Shown piece by piece: positions 17,143 through 26,572 of a stretch of 64,000 bases of DNA. Source of the stretch: Planctomycetota bacterium. GTDB taxonomy: Bacteria; Planctomycetota; Phycisphaerae; Tepidisphaerales; Tepidisphaeraceae. The stretch lies in NCBI GenBank assembly GCA_039182125.1, contig JBCDCH010000010.1, positions 1 through 64,000 of the forward strand, written 5' to 3'. Made by a program: the position numbers and the translations under genes. A model generated the notes under the pieces. The model had not been told where the DNA came from and ran no database searches. It was given only the letters and a program-made list of their open reading frames with translations. Each line of letters opens with the position of its first letter. Within the stretch, counting starts at the first letter, position 1.

Positions 17143-19302
17143 GTGAGCACCGCTCCCGCACAACCCGCCACAGGCTCCCTCGCCGATCAGCTCCGCGAGG
17201 TGACCGTCAGTCTGCGCAGCGATCTGCACGTCTCGCGACACGTCTTTCACGGCGAAGTCTGCTACGTCGTGCGTGACCCGATCACTTTTCAGAGCCACAG
17301 CTTCGATGCCGGCGACTACGCCGTGCTCAGCCGGCTGACCGGAACTCGTCCGCTTGGCGAAGTCTTTACCGAGCTTGCCGGTCGGGGTGTGCTTTCGCCG
17401 GAACGCGAGGAGTCGTTCTACAAGTTCATCCTCCAACTGCACCGGCTGACTTTTCTCATGTTGCCGATCAACGACGCCAACGCGTTGTACAAACGGCACG
17501 AGCAGAACCAGACCCGCAAACGCCGCGCGATGGTCAAGGGTTTCCTTTTCCTCCGCGTGCCGCTCTGGAATCCCGACAACTATCTCGAGCGGACCAAGCA
17601 CTGGTTCGCACCGCTGTTTCATCCGGTCGCACTGATGTTCTGGGCCGTGTTGATGTTCATCACCGCCATCACTGTCGCGCGGCAATGGGAGGCACTGGCG
17701 AACACTTTCTCCGGCATGCTCAGCCTGCAGGGAATCCTGCTCGGCTGGATCATCCTCATCGGACTCAAGGCCGTCCACGAGTTCGGACACGCTTACTGCT
17801 GCAAGCACTTCGGCGGGCAGGTGCCGGAGATGGGGGCGTACTTCATCATCCTCACGCCTTGTGCCTACATGGATGCATCGGCGGCGTGGGGTTTCGTGAG
17901 CCAGTGGCGACGGATCGCCGTGTCGTTGGCGGGCATGTACTTCGAAAGTTGGGTCGCCGCCGCGGCGTTGTTCGTCTGGGCTTCGACACCGCCGGGCATG
18001 CTCAACTTCTTCGCGTTCCAGACGTTCTTCGTCGCGAGTGCGGTGACGCTGCTCTTCAACGCCAACCCGCTGATGCGGTTCGATGGTTACTTCATTCTCA
18101 GCGACCTGATCCGCGTTCCCAACCTGCGCAGCCGATCGACGGCATACACGCTTTCACTGTTCAATCGCGCCACCCTCGGCGTCACGACCGCGACCGCACC
18201 GCACGGGATCGCCATGCGGATCTTTTTCGTTGTCTTCGCGATCGCCTGTGGCATTTACCGGGTCGTGCTGGTGCTGAGCATCTGTGCGACGATCGCGGCC
18301 AAGTTCTTCCTCATCGGCATCGGCCTCGCGGCGTTCTACTGCGTGAGTGAACTGTTCGGCGCGATCAGCCGGACGTGCAAGTTTCTCTGGTTCGATCCGC
18401 GCACGGCGACCGCTCGGAAGCGCGGTGTCGCGCTCGGCGTGTTGTTGGTCTTCGCGTTGCCGACGATCCTGATCTTTTCGCCGACGCCGGGACATGCGTC
18501 GGCGGTCGGCGTGATCCGTGGCTCGGCGGAGCACGAGTTGACGATGCCGCAGGCGGGGTTGGTGGAAGCCGTCGCGTTGGAGGCGGGGCGGTTGATCCCG
18601 GCCGGTGCGGAAATCATGCGGATCGACAATCCGCAGCTCGACGCCGAGCTTGCTGTGGCGAAGCAGGAAGTCCGCGTTGCGGAAGCGCGCGTTCGTGCCG
18701 CCGACGGTGAAGACGCCGCCGCCGTCCGGCAGGCGCTCCTCAAACACGCGGCCAAGGTCCGTGCCTGGGAACTGATCGAGGAAAAACAGATCCGCATGAC
18801 CGTCCGCGCTCCGGCCGACGGCACGCTTGTGTCGACGCTGTCGCGGCGAGACATCGGCCGGTGGGTGATGCCCGGCGAGCCGGCGGCGAAAGTGGTCGAA
18901 GGCCCGTGGCATGTGCATGCGGTACTCGACGAATCCACCATGGCCGGCAGCGTCGTCAACGTCGGTGACGAGGTCTGGGTCCGCCCTGAGCGTCGGCCCG
19001 ATCTTCTCTTGCGTGGCACCGTCACCGAACTGGCGCCTGCGGGTAGCCGACAACTCCCGGACGAAGCGCTGTCGAGCAACGCGGGCGGTCCCGTGCCGCT
19101 GCACCCGATCACCGGTATGCCCGAACGCAATTGGTATCGCCTCACGGTGCGTCTCGACGACGTGCCGACCGATGCCCCGACCGACGCGCTGGCTTACGGC
19201 GGTCGTGCGTCGGTGAAGCTGCCCGGCGAGTACACGCTGCTCGGCCGCAAGGCCTGGCGTGGACTGCTCCGTTTCCGCGACCGCCTTATGCTCGGCGGTT
19301 GA
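17143..19302 (+). CDS. Site-2-protease-like M50 / HlyD fusion membrane protein
   Basis: A 719-residue polytopic protein starting at GTG 17143, 7 bp after the previous stop; the open frame further upstream overlaps that gene. Residues about 1-100 resemble a PqqD-like winged-helix domain (SFDAGDYAVLSRLTGTRPLGEV). A membrane metallopeptidase of family M50 follows, with zinc motif H212-E-F-G-H216 in a helix and the third ligand D314 in NPLMRFDGYF. About eight further hydrophobic segments are present. The C-terminal 200 residues form a HlyD-like adaptor (ELTMPQAGLVEAVALEAGRLIPAG, VRAPADGTLVS). Relatives include YydH-like peptide zinc metalloproteases. A role in intramembrane processing coupled to export is plausible but unproven. 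Confidence 0.82.
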   Translation: MSTAPAQPATGSLADQLREVTVSLRSDLHVSRHVFHGEVCYVVRDPITFQSHSFDAGDYAVLSRLTGTRPLGEVFTELAGRGVLSPEREESFYKFILQLHRLTFLMLPINDANALYKRHEQNQTRKRRAMVKGFLFLRVPLWNPDNYLERTKHWFAPLFHPVALMFWAVLMFITAITVARQWEALANTFSGMLSLQGILLGWIILIGLKAVHEFGHAYCCKHFGGQVPEMGAYFIILTPCAYMDASAAWGFVSQWRRIAVSLAGMYFESWVAAAALFVWASTPPGMLNFFAFQTFFVASAVTLLFNANPLMRFDGYFILSDLIRVPNLRSRSTAYTLSLFNRATLGVTTATAPHGIAMRIFFVVFAIACGIYRVVLVLSICATIAAKFFLIGIGLAAFYCVSELFGAISRTCKFLWFDPRTATARKRGVALGVLLVFALPTILIFSPTPGHASAVGVIRGSAEHELTMPQAGLVEAVALEAGRLIPAGAEIMRIDNPQLDAELAVAKQEVRVAEARVRAADGEDAAAVRQALLKHAAKVRAWELIEEKQIRMTVRAPADGTLVSTLSRRDIGRWVMPGEPAAKVVEGPWHVHAVLDESTMAGSVVNVGDEVWVRPERRPDLLLRGTVTELAPAGSRQLPDEALSSNAGGPVPLHPITGMPERNWYRLTVRLDDVPTDAPTDALAYGGRASVKLPGEYTLLGRKAWRGLLRFRDRLMLGG

Positions 19303-19324
19303 TCAGAGATGATTTACCGTGCGA

Positions 19325-20221
19325 CTACGAGCCGCGGACCGCACAGGCGAGCAACTTCCATGACAGCAGTTCGGCCGGCCGCATCTTCAACCGGTTCCAC
19401 GCGTGCTTGCGTGCCGCGTCGGGACGACCGTTGCGAAGCGCGTTCCATGTCCAGTTTTCCAGCCGCTTCTCGGCGGGCGGATCGGTGCGTGGTTCAAGCT
19501 CGAAATCGTCGGTCGGCATGCCACGATCACGCCGCGCGTCGGCGAGGATGATCCGCTTGAGCCGGTTCTGTTCGTCCATCTTCGTGCTGTTGTTGCTCGC
19601 GAGATGTCGGCGGTACTTCACCAACGGCGTCGGCAGGTTGGCGAGATCGCCGATGGTTGCGAGCCGCAGGAAGAAGTCGAGATCTTCGGCCCACTTCATC
19701 TCCGGCCTGTATCCGCCGATCGCGTCGGCGGCGGTCTTTCGGAGTGTTGTGACCGGTTGCGGCATCGCCCAGCCGCTGCCTCGCAACAGACGTTTCTCGA
19801 TCTTGGCGTGGCCGGTCGCGTGATCGGTCAGGCCCAGCGGCACGCCGTACGGATCGACCTCCATCATCACGCTGCCAACGGCAACGATGCCGGGATGATC
19901 GTCGAGGAATGCGACTTGCGCGGCGAGCCGGTTCGGGTCGGTGATGTCGTCGCCATCGACCCGCGCGATGTACTCGCCACGTGCCAGTTGCAACGCTTGG
20001 TTGAGCCGTTCGACGTAGTTGCCCGCGGGCCTCGGCTCGAACCGCAAACGTGGGTCGGTGTATGACGCGGTGATCTTGCGGGTCGCGTCGGTCGAGCCAT
20101 CGTCGAAGAGCACGACCTCGAAGTCGCCGAAGGTTTGTGCGAACATCGAGTCGAGCTGCTCGCGCAGGTGTCGCGCCGCATTGCGGACGCACATGACGAA
20201 ACTGACGCGGGGCGTGGACAT
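19325..20221 (-). CDS. Glycosyltransferase family 2
   Basis: A 298-residue GT-A-fold glycosyltransferase of family 2, using a nucleotide sugar donor. It opens with VSFVMCVRNAARHLREQLDS. The nucleotide-binding acidic motif is DDGSTDATRK, the metal-binding DxD-like motif is VDGDDITDP, and the ED motif of the acceptor side is KWAEDLDFFLR. The last 60 residues are Arg-rich and unlike the core. It begins 3 bp after the stop of another GT2 gene, so they are an operon, probably for a surface glycan. The sugar and acceptor cannot be named. Confidence 0.88.
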   Translation of the reverse strand: MSTPRVSFVMCVRNAARHLREQLDSMFAQTFGDFEVVLFDDGSTDATRKITASYTDPRLRFEPRPAGNYVERLNQALQLARGEYIARVDGDDITDPNRLAAQVAFLDDHPGIVAVGSVMMEVDPYGVPLGLTDHATGHAKIEKRLLRGSGWAMPQPVTTLRKTAADAIGGYRPEMKWAEDLDFFLRLATIGDLANLPTPLVKYRRHLASNNSTKMDEQNRLKRIILADARRDRGMPTDDFELEPRTDPPAEKRLENWTWNALRNGRPDAARKHAWNRLKMRPAELLSWKLLACAVRGS

Positions 20222-20224
20222 GGG

Positions 20225-21544
20225 TTACGTGCGAGTCTCGGCGACCCGTTTTTGCAGGGCATCGTGCGGCAGTGGGTTTACCGGGTTTACCCAAACGTGC
20301 AATTCGGATCGACACGCGTCCAGTAATGCGGCACGGGCGGACTTTTCGTCTTCGGGCACATCGACAAGCTTGGTCCGCACGTCCCGCTCGGACCAGCGTT
20401 GCAGCCGAGCGATGGTGTCGTCGGTGCTGCCGCGATCGCCGACGAGGATCTCGCGGTCCGGTGTTGTTTGACGCTTGAGCGATTCCATTACCGCGTCGAT
20501 GGTCGGGCCATCGTTTCGGGTCAGGACCAGCGCGGTGATCGCCGGCGGGCGGTCCGGGTCGGCGGGAGCGGCGTGCATGGTCCTGCCACGCTGCGGGAAC
20601 ATCTCGGCGGGCCACTTCGTGCGGAGCTTGTCTTCCCGGCGTTTGGTGCTCCGTGGGTCGCGGCCGTACATCGTCGGCAAGCCTTGCACGTACCGTCGCC
20701 AGTTGACCACGCCCGCGCGCCGAAGTGCGGTCCATTCCGTTCGCGCGTCGCGGCGATGCACACGCTCGGCGAGTGTCCGTACGGCCTGCCAGCCGAGGCC
20801 TTCCAACAGCAATTGCCGTCGCGGCGTGAGTCGATCATGCTCCGTTAGCAGTTGGTTCAAGTGTTGCACGAACCCCGGCATGGCGCGGGCGTGTTGCTTG
20901 TTGAACGAGTCGCCGCTGATGCTCCGACGCGTCGCACCGGTGATGCGATAGTGGAGGTCGATGGTGTCGTGTTTCGCGTAGCGCAGCCCCCGACACAGGG
21001 CATGAACGTGGTACTCCATGTCCTGTCGGCTGGGCAAACCCTCGAGCCAGCGTGGGGCCGCCGATCGTCGCCAGAGCGGACTGCTCGTCTGCCAGACCGT
21101 GTCGAGTGCGAGGAACCGATCGAGATCGTCCACGCTGTTGTCGAGGACGTTCCAAAGACAGTTCACATCCCCTGGCTCGTGTTCGAAAAGCTGGCACCCG
21201 AAGACGACGGCATCCAACTTGTCGGTGAACGCATCGAGTCGATGTTCGAGGCAAGTCAGTTCGATCAGGTCGTCATCGTCGAGGAAGAGCACGAACTCGC
21301 CGGCCGCGCGATCGAGGCCGAAGTTGCGTGCGACTGGCGCACCGCCGTTCTCGCCGAGAAGCTTGTGGTACGCGATGCGGTCGTCGCCGAGCCCCGCAAC
21401 CCGGTCGGCCGCATCGTCGGTGCCGTTGTCATCGACGACGATCGTCTCCCAGTCGCCGAAGGTTTGTGCCCGCACCGACGCAAGCGTCTCGCCAAGCAGC
21501 GGCCCGCGGTTGTGCGTCGGAATGACAATGGAAACGCGCGGCAC
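20225..21544 (-). CDS. Glycosyltransferase family 2 with a second partial GT2 domain
   Basis: A 439-residue protein. Residues 1-230 form a complete GT2 domain: VSIVIPTHNRGPLLGETLAS, VDDNGTDDAADR, LFLDDDDLIEL. After a linker, residues about 330-439 restart as a second GT2 opening (PPAITALVLTRNDGPTIDAV, VGDRGSTDDTIAR), but the chain ends near the place where the DxD would be. The C-terminal unit is thus half a domain and unlikely to be active alone. It may be a remnant of gene fusion or a dimerisation module. The gene directly precedes the other GT2 gene (3 bp). Confidence 0.85.
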   Translation of the reverse strand: MPRVSIVIPTHNRGPLLGETLASVRAQTFGDWETIVVDDNGTDDAADRVAGLGDDRIAYHKLLGENGGAPVARNFGLDRAAGEFVLFLDDDDLIELTCLEHRLDAFTDKLDAVVFGCQLFEHEPGDVNCLWNVLDNSVDDLDRFLALDTVWQTSSPLWRRSAAPRWLEGLPSRQDMEYHVHALCRGLRYAKHDTIDLHYRITGATRRSISGDSFNKQHARAMPGFVQHLNQLLTEHDRLTPRRQLLLEGLGWQAVRTLAERVHRRDARTEWTALRRAGVVNWRRYVQGLPTMYGRDPRSTKRREDKLRTKWPAEMFPQRGRTMHAAPADPDRPPAITALVLTRNDGPTIDAVMESLKRQTTPDREILVGDRGSTDDTIARLQRWSERDVRTKLVDVPEDEKSARAALLDACRSELHVWVNPVNPLPHDALQKRVAETRT

Positions 21545-21688
21545 GTCATCACCGTATCGGCCAGCAGGGCGAAATCGAACACGACCATTGCACCATCAGC
21601 CCACATCAAAACCCGACCTGTTTCGCAACGGCAACGAGTCAGCAGTTCAGAGCCGCATATGCGGGGGCAACCCTTGTTACAGGATGCC

Positions 21689-23392
21689 TCACGGCAGTTC
21701 GATCCAGTCGAGTCGGCCGTCCTCGCTGCCGTGGGTGATCAGGTACCGGCCGTCGCCTGAGATGGTCGCGCTCCATGAGTGCGGTGTCTTGGGTAGGCGG
21801 TGAAGCGTTGGCGGTTCGGTGCCGAAGTCGACCACCATGAATCGGTCACGGCCCGTGTGGCCGTCGAGAACGACGCGTTGACCGAAGACGCTTTTGATGC
21901 GGCGGAAATGGATGCCGGTGGTGTAGAACTTGCGTGGCTCGGACTGGGCGGCTACCGGCGAGATTGTGAGCGTGTCGCTCGAAACACCGATCAGCCCGAT
22001 GGAATCAATCAAGGCCAGGTAACTCGCCGAGTCATAAGTTGCGACGTCATCGGTAATGGTAAAGGGTTCCCATTGTGTGTTGGCGGGATCGCTTATGGCA
22101 CGATCGAGGTTTAGCAAGCGGTTCGTCTGGTCGTTCCAAAGGTAGTGGGGCCAGATGAAGTCGAAGTAGTCCGGCACATCGTCGGCCGGCAGCGGGTGAA
22201 TTCCGTTGGCGTTCAGATACCGTGGCGTGTTGGTGTCTCGATCGGATTCGATAAAGCCTTCGTGAAAATGGATCAGGCGGCTGCCGTTGATGCGATCAAC
22301 GATCGCTCCGGTTTTGGTGTTGCGAATCTGGCCCCGATTCTCGGAGTCTCTCTCCCAGTCTTCGTAAAGTGGCCAAAGTCCGGGACTGAGCTTCTTTCGC
22401 ACTCCACCGATCGCGAGCCAATCCACCGCCTTGCCCGTATCCGGGTTGAATCGCAGGCAGCGGTCGTCGAACCAGATCAGAAAATCGCCGCCGGGCTCGG
22501 TGGTGATATGCCTGACGTCGCCGTCGACATGGGTGGTTTGCCAGATGCCGGGGAAGTCGACGACGGTCATGTCCGGCGGCGCAAGGTGCCAGACCCGTGT
22601 TGGCCCGATCTGACCGTGCGTGGCACGCCAGTCGACGCGTCCGTCGCGGATGGTGTCGGGCCAACGGTAATCGTCGATCGGTGTGCTCTCCGGCGGGATG
22701 ATCGCGAGTACGCCGGGCTCGCCATTGATCTCGAACGGCAGCTCGATTTCCGACGCTTTCACAACCGCGGGGAAGAACGTGAGTTTGTCGTTGGGGCCGC
22801 GGTTGATCGGCAGTGAGGCTTTCCAACGCACCATCGGGTCAATGGCGCCGGCGACATCCCGCGTCGGCCCGGTCGCCACGGTGATGCGGTACGGCTCGAT
22901 CGTGATAAGCAGCGTCCCTTCGTCGGCCCCGTCGACGATCGGCATGACCAACGCGACCGCTTCGTCGGGCAACGGGTCGTAACGCGGGAACGCATCCAGC
23001 AGACGCTTGGCTTTCAGGTGTGGCTCGTTGGCGAGTGCGATGTGACCGTTCACGGCGGCGAGCGCCGTCGGACCCGGCCGTACGTCATACCGCGCGTCGA
23101 GCGTTGGAGCATCTGCGGCAAAACGCGGATATTGATCTGGAAGCGATCCGGGCGGCTCGATGTCTCGATAGACCGGCTCATCGCCGCCGACCGTGTCGCC
23201 GGCGATCAACGCCTCGAACGCCCGGTCGGCCGCGCGACGATGGTGGGCCCGCTGCAGGTCGCTGAGATAGCCGAGCAAGCGGTCAGCCTGCCAAGCACCG
23301 ACACTGACCAGCACGAGCAAGCCGACCAGTAGTGCCGGCTTCCATCGCCGACGTGCCGTCTTGCCGTGCGCATACTCCAAAGCCTCGGGCAT
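21689..23392 (-). CDS. Membrane-anchored protein of unknown function (beta-rich ectodomain)
   Basis: A 567-residue protein that I do not recognise. It has one N-terminal transmembrane helix (ALLVGLLVLVSVGAW, residues about 19-33) preceded by an Arg/Lys-rich cytoplasmic tip, so the rest is probably periplasmic. The ectodomain is beta-strand-rich. Its last part has repeats reminiscent of a propeller (HSWSATISGDGRYLITHGSEDG). Codon use is less GC-extreme in the middle than in the neighbours. It lies 144 bp upstream of the two glycosyltransferases on the same strand and about 100 bp after the frameshifted TPR gene. A link to glycan assembly is possible from context only. Confidence 0.7.
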   Translation of the reverse strand: MPEALEYAHGKTARRRWKPALLVGLLVLVSVGAWQADRLLGYLSDLQRAHHRRAADRAFEALIAGDTVGGDEPVYRDIEPPGSLPDQYPRFAADAPTLDARYDVRPGPTALAAVNGHIALANEPHLKAKRLLDAFPRYDPLPDEAVALVMPIVDGADEGTLLITIEPYRITVATGPTRDVAGAIDPMVRWKASLPINRGPNDKLTFFPAVVKASEIELPFEINGEPGVLAIIPPESTPIDDYRWPDTIRDGRVDWRATHGQIGPTRVWHLAPPDMTVVDFPGIWQTTHVDGDVRHITTEPGGDFLIWFDDRCLRFNPDTGKAVDWLAIGGVRKKLSPGLWPLYEDWERDSENRGQIRNTKTGAIVDRINGSRLIHFHEGFIESDRDTNTPRYLNANGIHPLPADDVPDYFDFIWPHYLWNDQTNRLLNLDRAISDPANTQWEPFTITDDVATYDSASYLALIDSIGLIGVSSDTLTISPVAAQSEPRKFYTTGIHFRRIKSVFGQRVVLDGHTGRDRFMVVDFGTEPPTLHRLPKTPHSWSATISGDGRYLITHGSEDGRLDWIELP

Positions 23393-23494
23393 GCCGACAC
23401 ACTACCAGAACTTCATGCAGCGGAGGACAGAACGGGCAAAGCCGCGAATCTACCGCAATCGCCCGGCGACACGGATCATCGGGGCGGGTCGGCG

Positions 23495-25238
23495 TCACGG
23501 CAACGCTTCGACCGCCTCGATGGGCTGCTGTGTCTTCTCGATGTCGTTCCGGCTCTCCCACGTCTCGCCGTACCGCTCGACGAGTCGGGTGAAGATGTCG
23601 AGCGCCTCCCGAAGGTCGGCGAGGCCTTCGTCCTTGTGCCCGGTCAGAGCCGTGCAGTACCCGACCCGCTGGAGACTGCTTGCGACGTCGCGTAGCGCCT
23701 GTGGCGTCTCGCCGAACTGTTCGACGATGCGGCGGGCGATGTCGAGCGCCTCGGCGTAGCGCGGCGGCGGACCCGTCGGTGGCGTTTTCCACGTTGCCAA
23801 TCTCGCATGCGATCCACGCTCGGGATCGGTCGTCATTTACTAAGGCCTGAGCGCGTTGAAGGACGTCGATGGCCGCCGGGAACTCGTGGAGCGCGAGGTG
23901 GGTACGGGCGAGGTGTGCAAGCAAAACAAACTCGTCACCGGTGAGCGTGAGGGTTTCGAGTAGGCGCTGCTGGGCAGCGGCGAAGGCGAGGGTCACCAAC
24001 TGCTGTTCGATGATGCGTAGGCAGCCGGTGACGAGGTTGTGATTTTCATGCTCACGGTCGGCGGCCTCGGCCGTGCGTTTGCGGCGCACGCGTTCAAGTT
24101 CGTCATCATGGGCGGGGACGAGCAGGGCGAGGATCGCGTTGACGTTCTTCTCCCGCTCGGCGGCGGCGAGGGCGGCAGCGTAGGCTGTGTCACCGGCATC
24201 GGCTTCCAACTCGGCTTTCTTCAGCAGTTCATACAGGCGGTCGCGCTCGGCCCGCAGTGCGTCGGTTTCCTTGCCGGCGTCGTCGAGCATGCCGACGAGC
24301 CGGGCGTTGGTGTCGATGAGCTTGGTGTGCTTGGCCTGTTCCTTGGCAATCTCCTGGGCGAGGTGGAGCAGCGTGTCGAGCTTGGTTCCGATCTCGGCAA
24401 AAGCGTCGGCGAACTGTTTGAACTGCTGTTCGTCGAGCCGGACGGCGGCGATGATGCTGGCGCGGCCCGTGACGTGTTGCTCGATGTTGTCGAGCTTGAG
24501 CTTGAGGTCGGACAGCTGCTGCTTCTGCTGCCGCGCCAGCGCGAGGGTGGCGTGACTGGTGGCGAGCTGGATGGCGGCGTAGGCCTGACCGTCGTTGGCG
24601 AAGTCGTGCTTGAGGGCTTCGACAAGGTGCCAGTGGAAGCGTTCGACCAGCGCGGGTGCGAGTTCGTCGAGGCTGTCGCCGAAGCCCTTGCTGTGTTTGA
24701 GGTGCGGGGCGAGTTTCACGAGCCATCGCCGCCAGGTCGTTTCGTCGAGGCAAGGGGGAAGTTTGTCGGAGGTGCCGCTCTCACGTGCTTCGGCAGCGGC
24801 GACGAGAAGCCCCTGCGGGTCGGGCAGTTCAAGGTCGCTGGCCACGTCGTGCTTGATGAGCATCCCACGCCACTCGGCAGCGACTTCGTACTTCAAGAGA
24901 TGTTCGTAGAGTTTTGCGTGGGGCGAACCTTCGCGGACGAGCGTTCGCATGACGCCCTCGATCGTCTTGCCAACGACCAACTCGACGTCGTGGTTGAGCT
25001 TCTCCGTGGCGGTGAGCGAGTCGTCGGGGAACCAACGCTCGAAGATCGAGGCGAAAAGGTTGCCGCCGATACCGCCAAGCGCCTCGCCGGCTGCCGCGCC
25101 ACCAAGGGCTACCGCCCCTGCCGCCGCGCCTGCTGGTAGGAACACCGCCGCTGCACCACCAATGCCGATCAGCCCGGTCGCCACGGCGAGCTTGCTCAGG
25201 CAGGTCTTGCGTCGGAACTTGTACCCCCACGGCTCCAT
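23495..25238 (-). pseudogene. Frameshifted coiled-coil/TPR protein
   Basis: The intact reading would be about 580 residues. The first frame runs from ATG 25238 with a small-residue-rich hydrophobic segment (residues about 15-60, many Gly/Ala). A helical domain follows, then a long coiled coil (ALRAERDRLYELLKKAELEA) and TPR-like helices. Near 23760-23775 the coding sense jumps: the first frame becomes Arg-rich nonsense, while a second frame continues in TPR style (YAEALDIARRIVEQFGETP, YGETWESRNDIEKTQQPIEA) and stops at 23495. A single-base indel in a GCGGCGGCGG run explains this. It could be real decay or a sequencing error. The N-terminal parts do not match a family I know. Confidence 0.75.
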
Positions 25239-25273
25239 CTGGCCGGCATGTTAGCAGACTTCGAAAACTGGTA

Positions 25274-26506
25274 TTACGCTGCGGCGTGGACCAAGTCCTT
25301 GGGTTGGAGGACTGCGTCGGTGGATTCGTCGCGGACGACTTGGCGGTAGATGGTGTCGCGCTCGACGGCTTCGAGACCCGACTCGGTGGCGAGGCGGTGG
25401 ATGGTGCCGACGTGGAGTTGTTGCTTGTTGGTGCCGTCGCCGGCGTTGAGGTTGTTGGCGCGTTTGGTGATGTCGTACCAGACGACGGTGCCGTCGAGGT
25501 CGTCGCAGCCGTAGTTGAGCGCGACCTGCGAGAGGTAGGTTCCTTGCATGACCCAGAAGGCCTTGATGTGGGCGATGTTCTGGCACATGAGCCGGGCGAG
25601 GGCGAGGGTGCGCAGGTCGGTCAGGCCGGTCGGGCCGGGTAGTTCGCCGAGTTCACTGTGCTCAGGGATGAAGCTGAGCGGGATGAGGCAGTTGAAGTAC
25701 GCGGCATCGACATCGGTGCCGTCCTGCGTCGGCGCGACATCGGGGTCGAGCCCGGCGTTGGCGAGCGACTCCGCCTGATGCTCGCGGAGCTTGATCATGT
25801 GATTGACGCGTTCCTCGTTGCCCTCGATGTGGCCGTAGAGCATCGTCGCGTTGGTGAACAGGCCGATGTCGTGGGCGTTGCGGTGGACGTCGAACCACTT
25901 GTCGGCGCGGACCTTGCCTTTGAACGCCTCGTCGTGAACGCGATCGTCGAAGATTTCCGCACCGCCACCGGGCAAGCTGCCAAGGCCGGCGTCGCGGAGC
26001 TGTTCGAGCACCTCCCGAACGCTCATCCGGGCGATGCGTGAGAAGTGAACGATCTCGATCGCGGTGAACGCTTTGACGTGCAGTCCCGGGCACTCGCTGC
26101 GGATGCCACGCAGGAAGTCGAGGTAGTAGTCGAACTTGAGCCAGGGGTGCAGGCCGCCGACGATGTGGACTTCGGTCGCGCCTTCGTCGTAGGCCTTGCG
26201 GGCGGTGGCGACAACCTGCTCGACGGGCATCTCGTAAGCGCCCGCCTCGCCACGCTTGCGGTAGAAGCTGCAGAACTTGCAGCTCAGCGCGCAGACGTTG
26301 GAGTAGTTGATGTGGCGGTTGCGGTTGTAGAAGACGCGGTTGCCGTGAAGACGTTCACGCATGAAGTTGGCCATGCGTCCGACGCCGTGGAGATCGCGGG
26401 ACGCGAAGCAAGCCATTCCGTCTTCGAAGGAAAGCGGCTCGCCGGTGGCGACTTTCTCGGCGGTGGGTTGGAGGGCAGGATCAGCGACACGCGGTGCGGT
26501 GGCCAT
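25274..26506 (-). CDS. mqnE: Aminodeoxyfutalosine synthase (radical SAM)
   Basis: MqnE adds a radical derived from S-adenosylmethionine to the chorismate-derived MqnA product, in the futalosine route to menaquinone. The 410-residue protein has the radical-SAM iron-sulfur motif CALSCKFC (CxxxCxxC) in NYSNVCALSCKFCSFYRKRGE, followed by the family segments EVHIVGGLHPW and GLGSLPGGGAEIFDDRV. MqnC shares the fold, but the overall sequence style and the GGGAEIF segment favour MqnE. No other menaquinone genes are in the window. It is transcribed away from the lipoprotein pair, whose nearest member ends 67 bp upstream. Confidence 0.9.
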   Translation of the reverse strand: MATAPRVADPALQPTAEKVATGEPLSFEDGMACFASRDLHGVGRMANFMRERLHGNRVFYNRNRHINYSNVCALSCKFCSFYRKRGEAGAYEMPVEQVVATARKAYDEGATEVHIVGGLHPWLKFDYYLDFLRGIRSECPGLHVKAFTAIEIVHFSRIARMSVREVLEQLRDAGLGSLPGGGAEIFDDRVHDEAFKGKVRADKWFDVHRNAHDIGLFTNATMLYGHIEGNEERVNHMIKLREHQAESLANAGLDPDVAPTQDGTDVDAAYFNCLIPLSFIPEHSELGELPGPTGLTDLRTLALARLMCQNIAHIKAFWVMQGTYLSQVALNYGCDDLDGTVVWYDITKRANNLNAGDGTNKQQLHVGTIHRLATESGLEAVERDTIYRQVVRDESTDAVLQPKDLVHAAA

Positions 26507-26572
26507 ACGACAGTATACGACGCTTTCTGAGATTCTTGTCGGAAGTGAAAACCCTTGGCGCCGGCGTGCTGA

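Noticed and set aside
23755-23780. Programmed ribosomal frameshifting in the TPR gene
   Set aside because: No heptameric slippery sequence was recognised; a slippage or sequencing indel in the GCGGCGG run is simpler.
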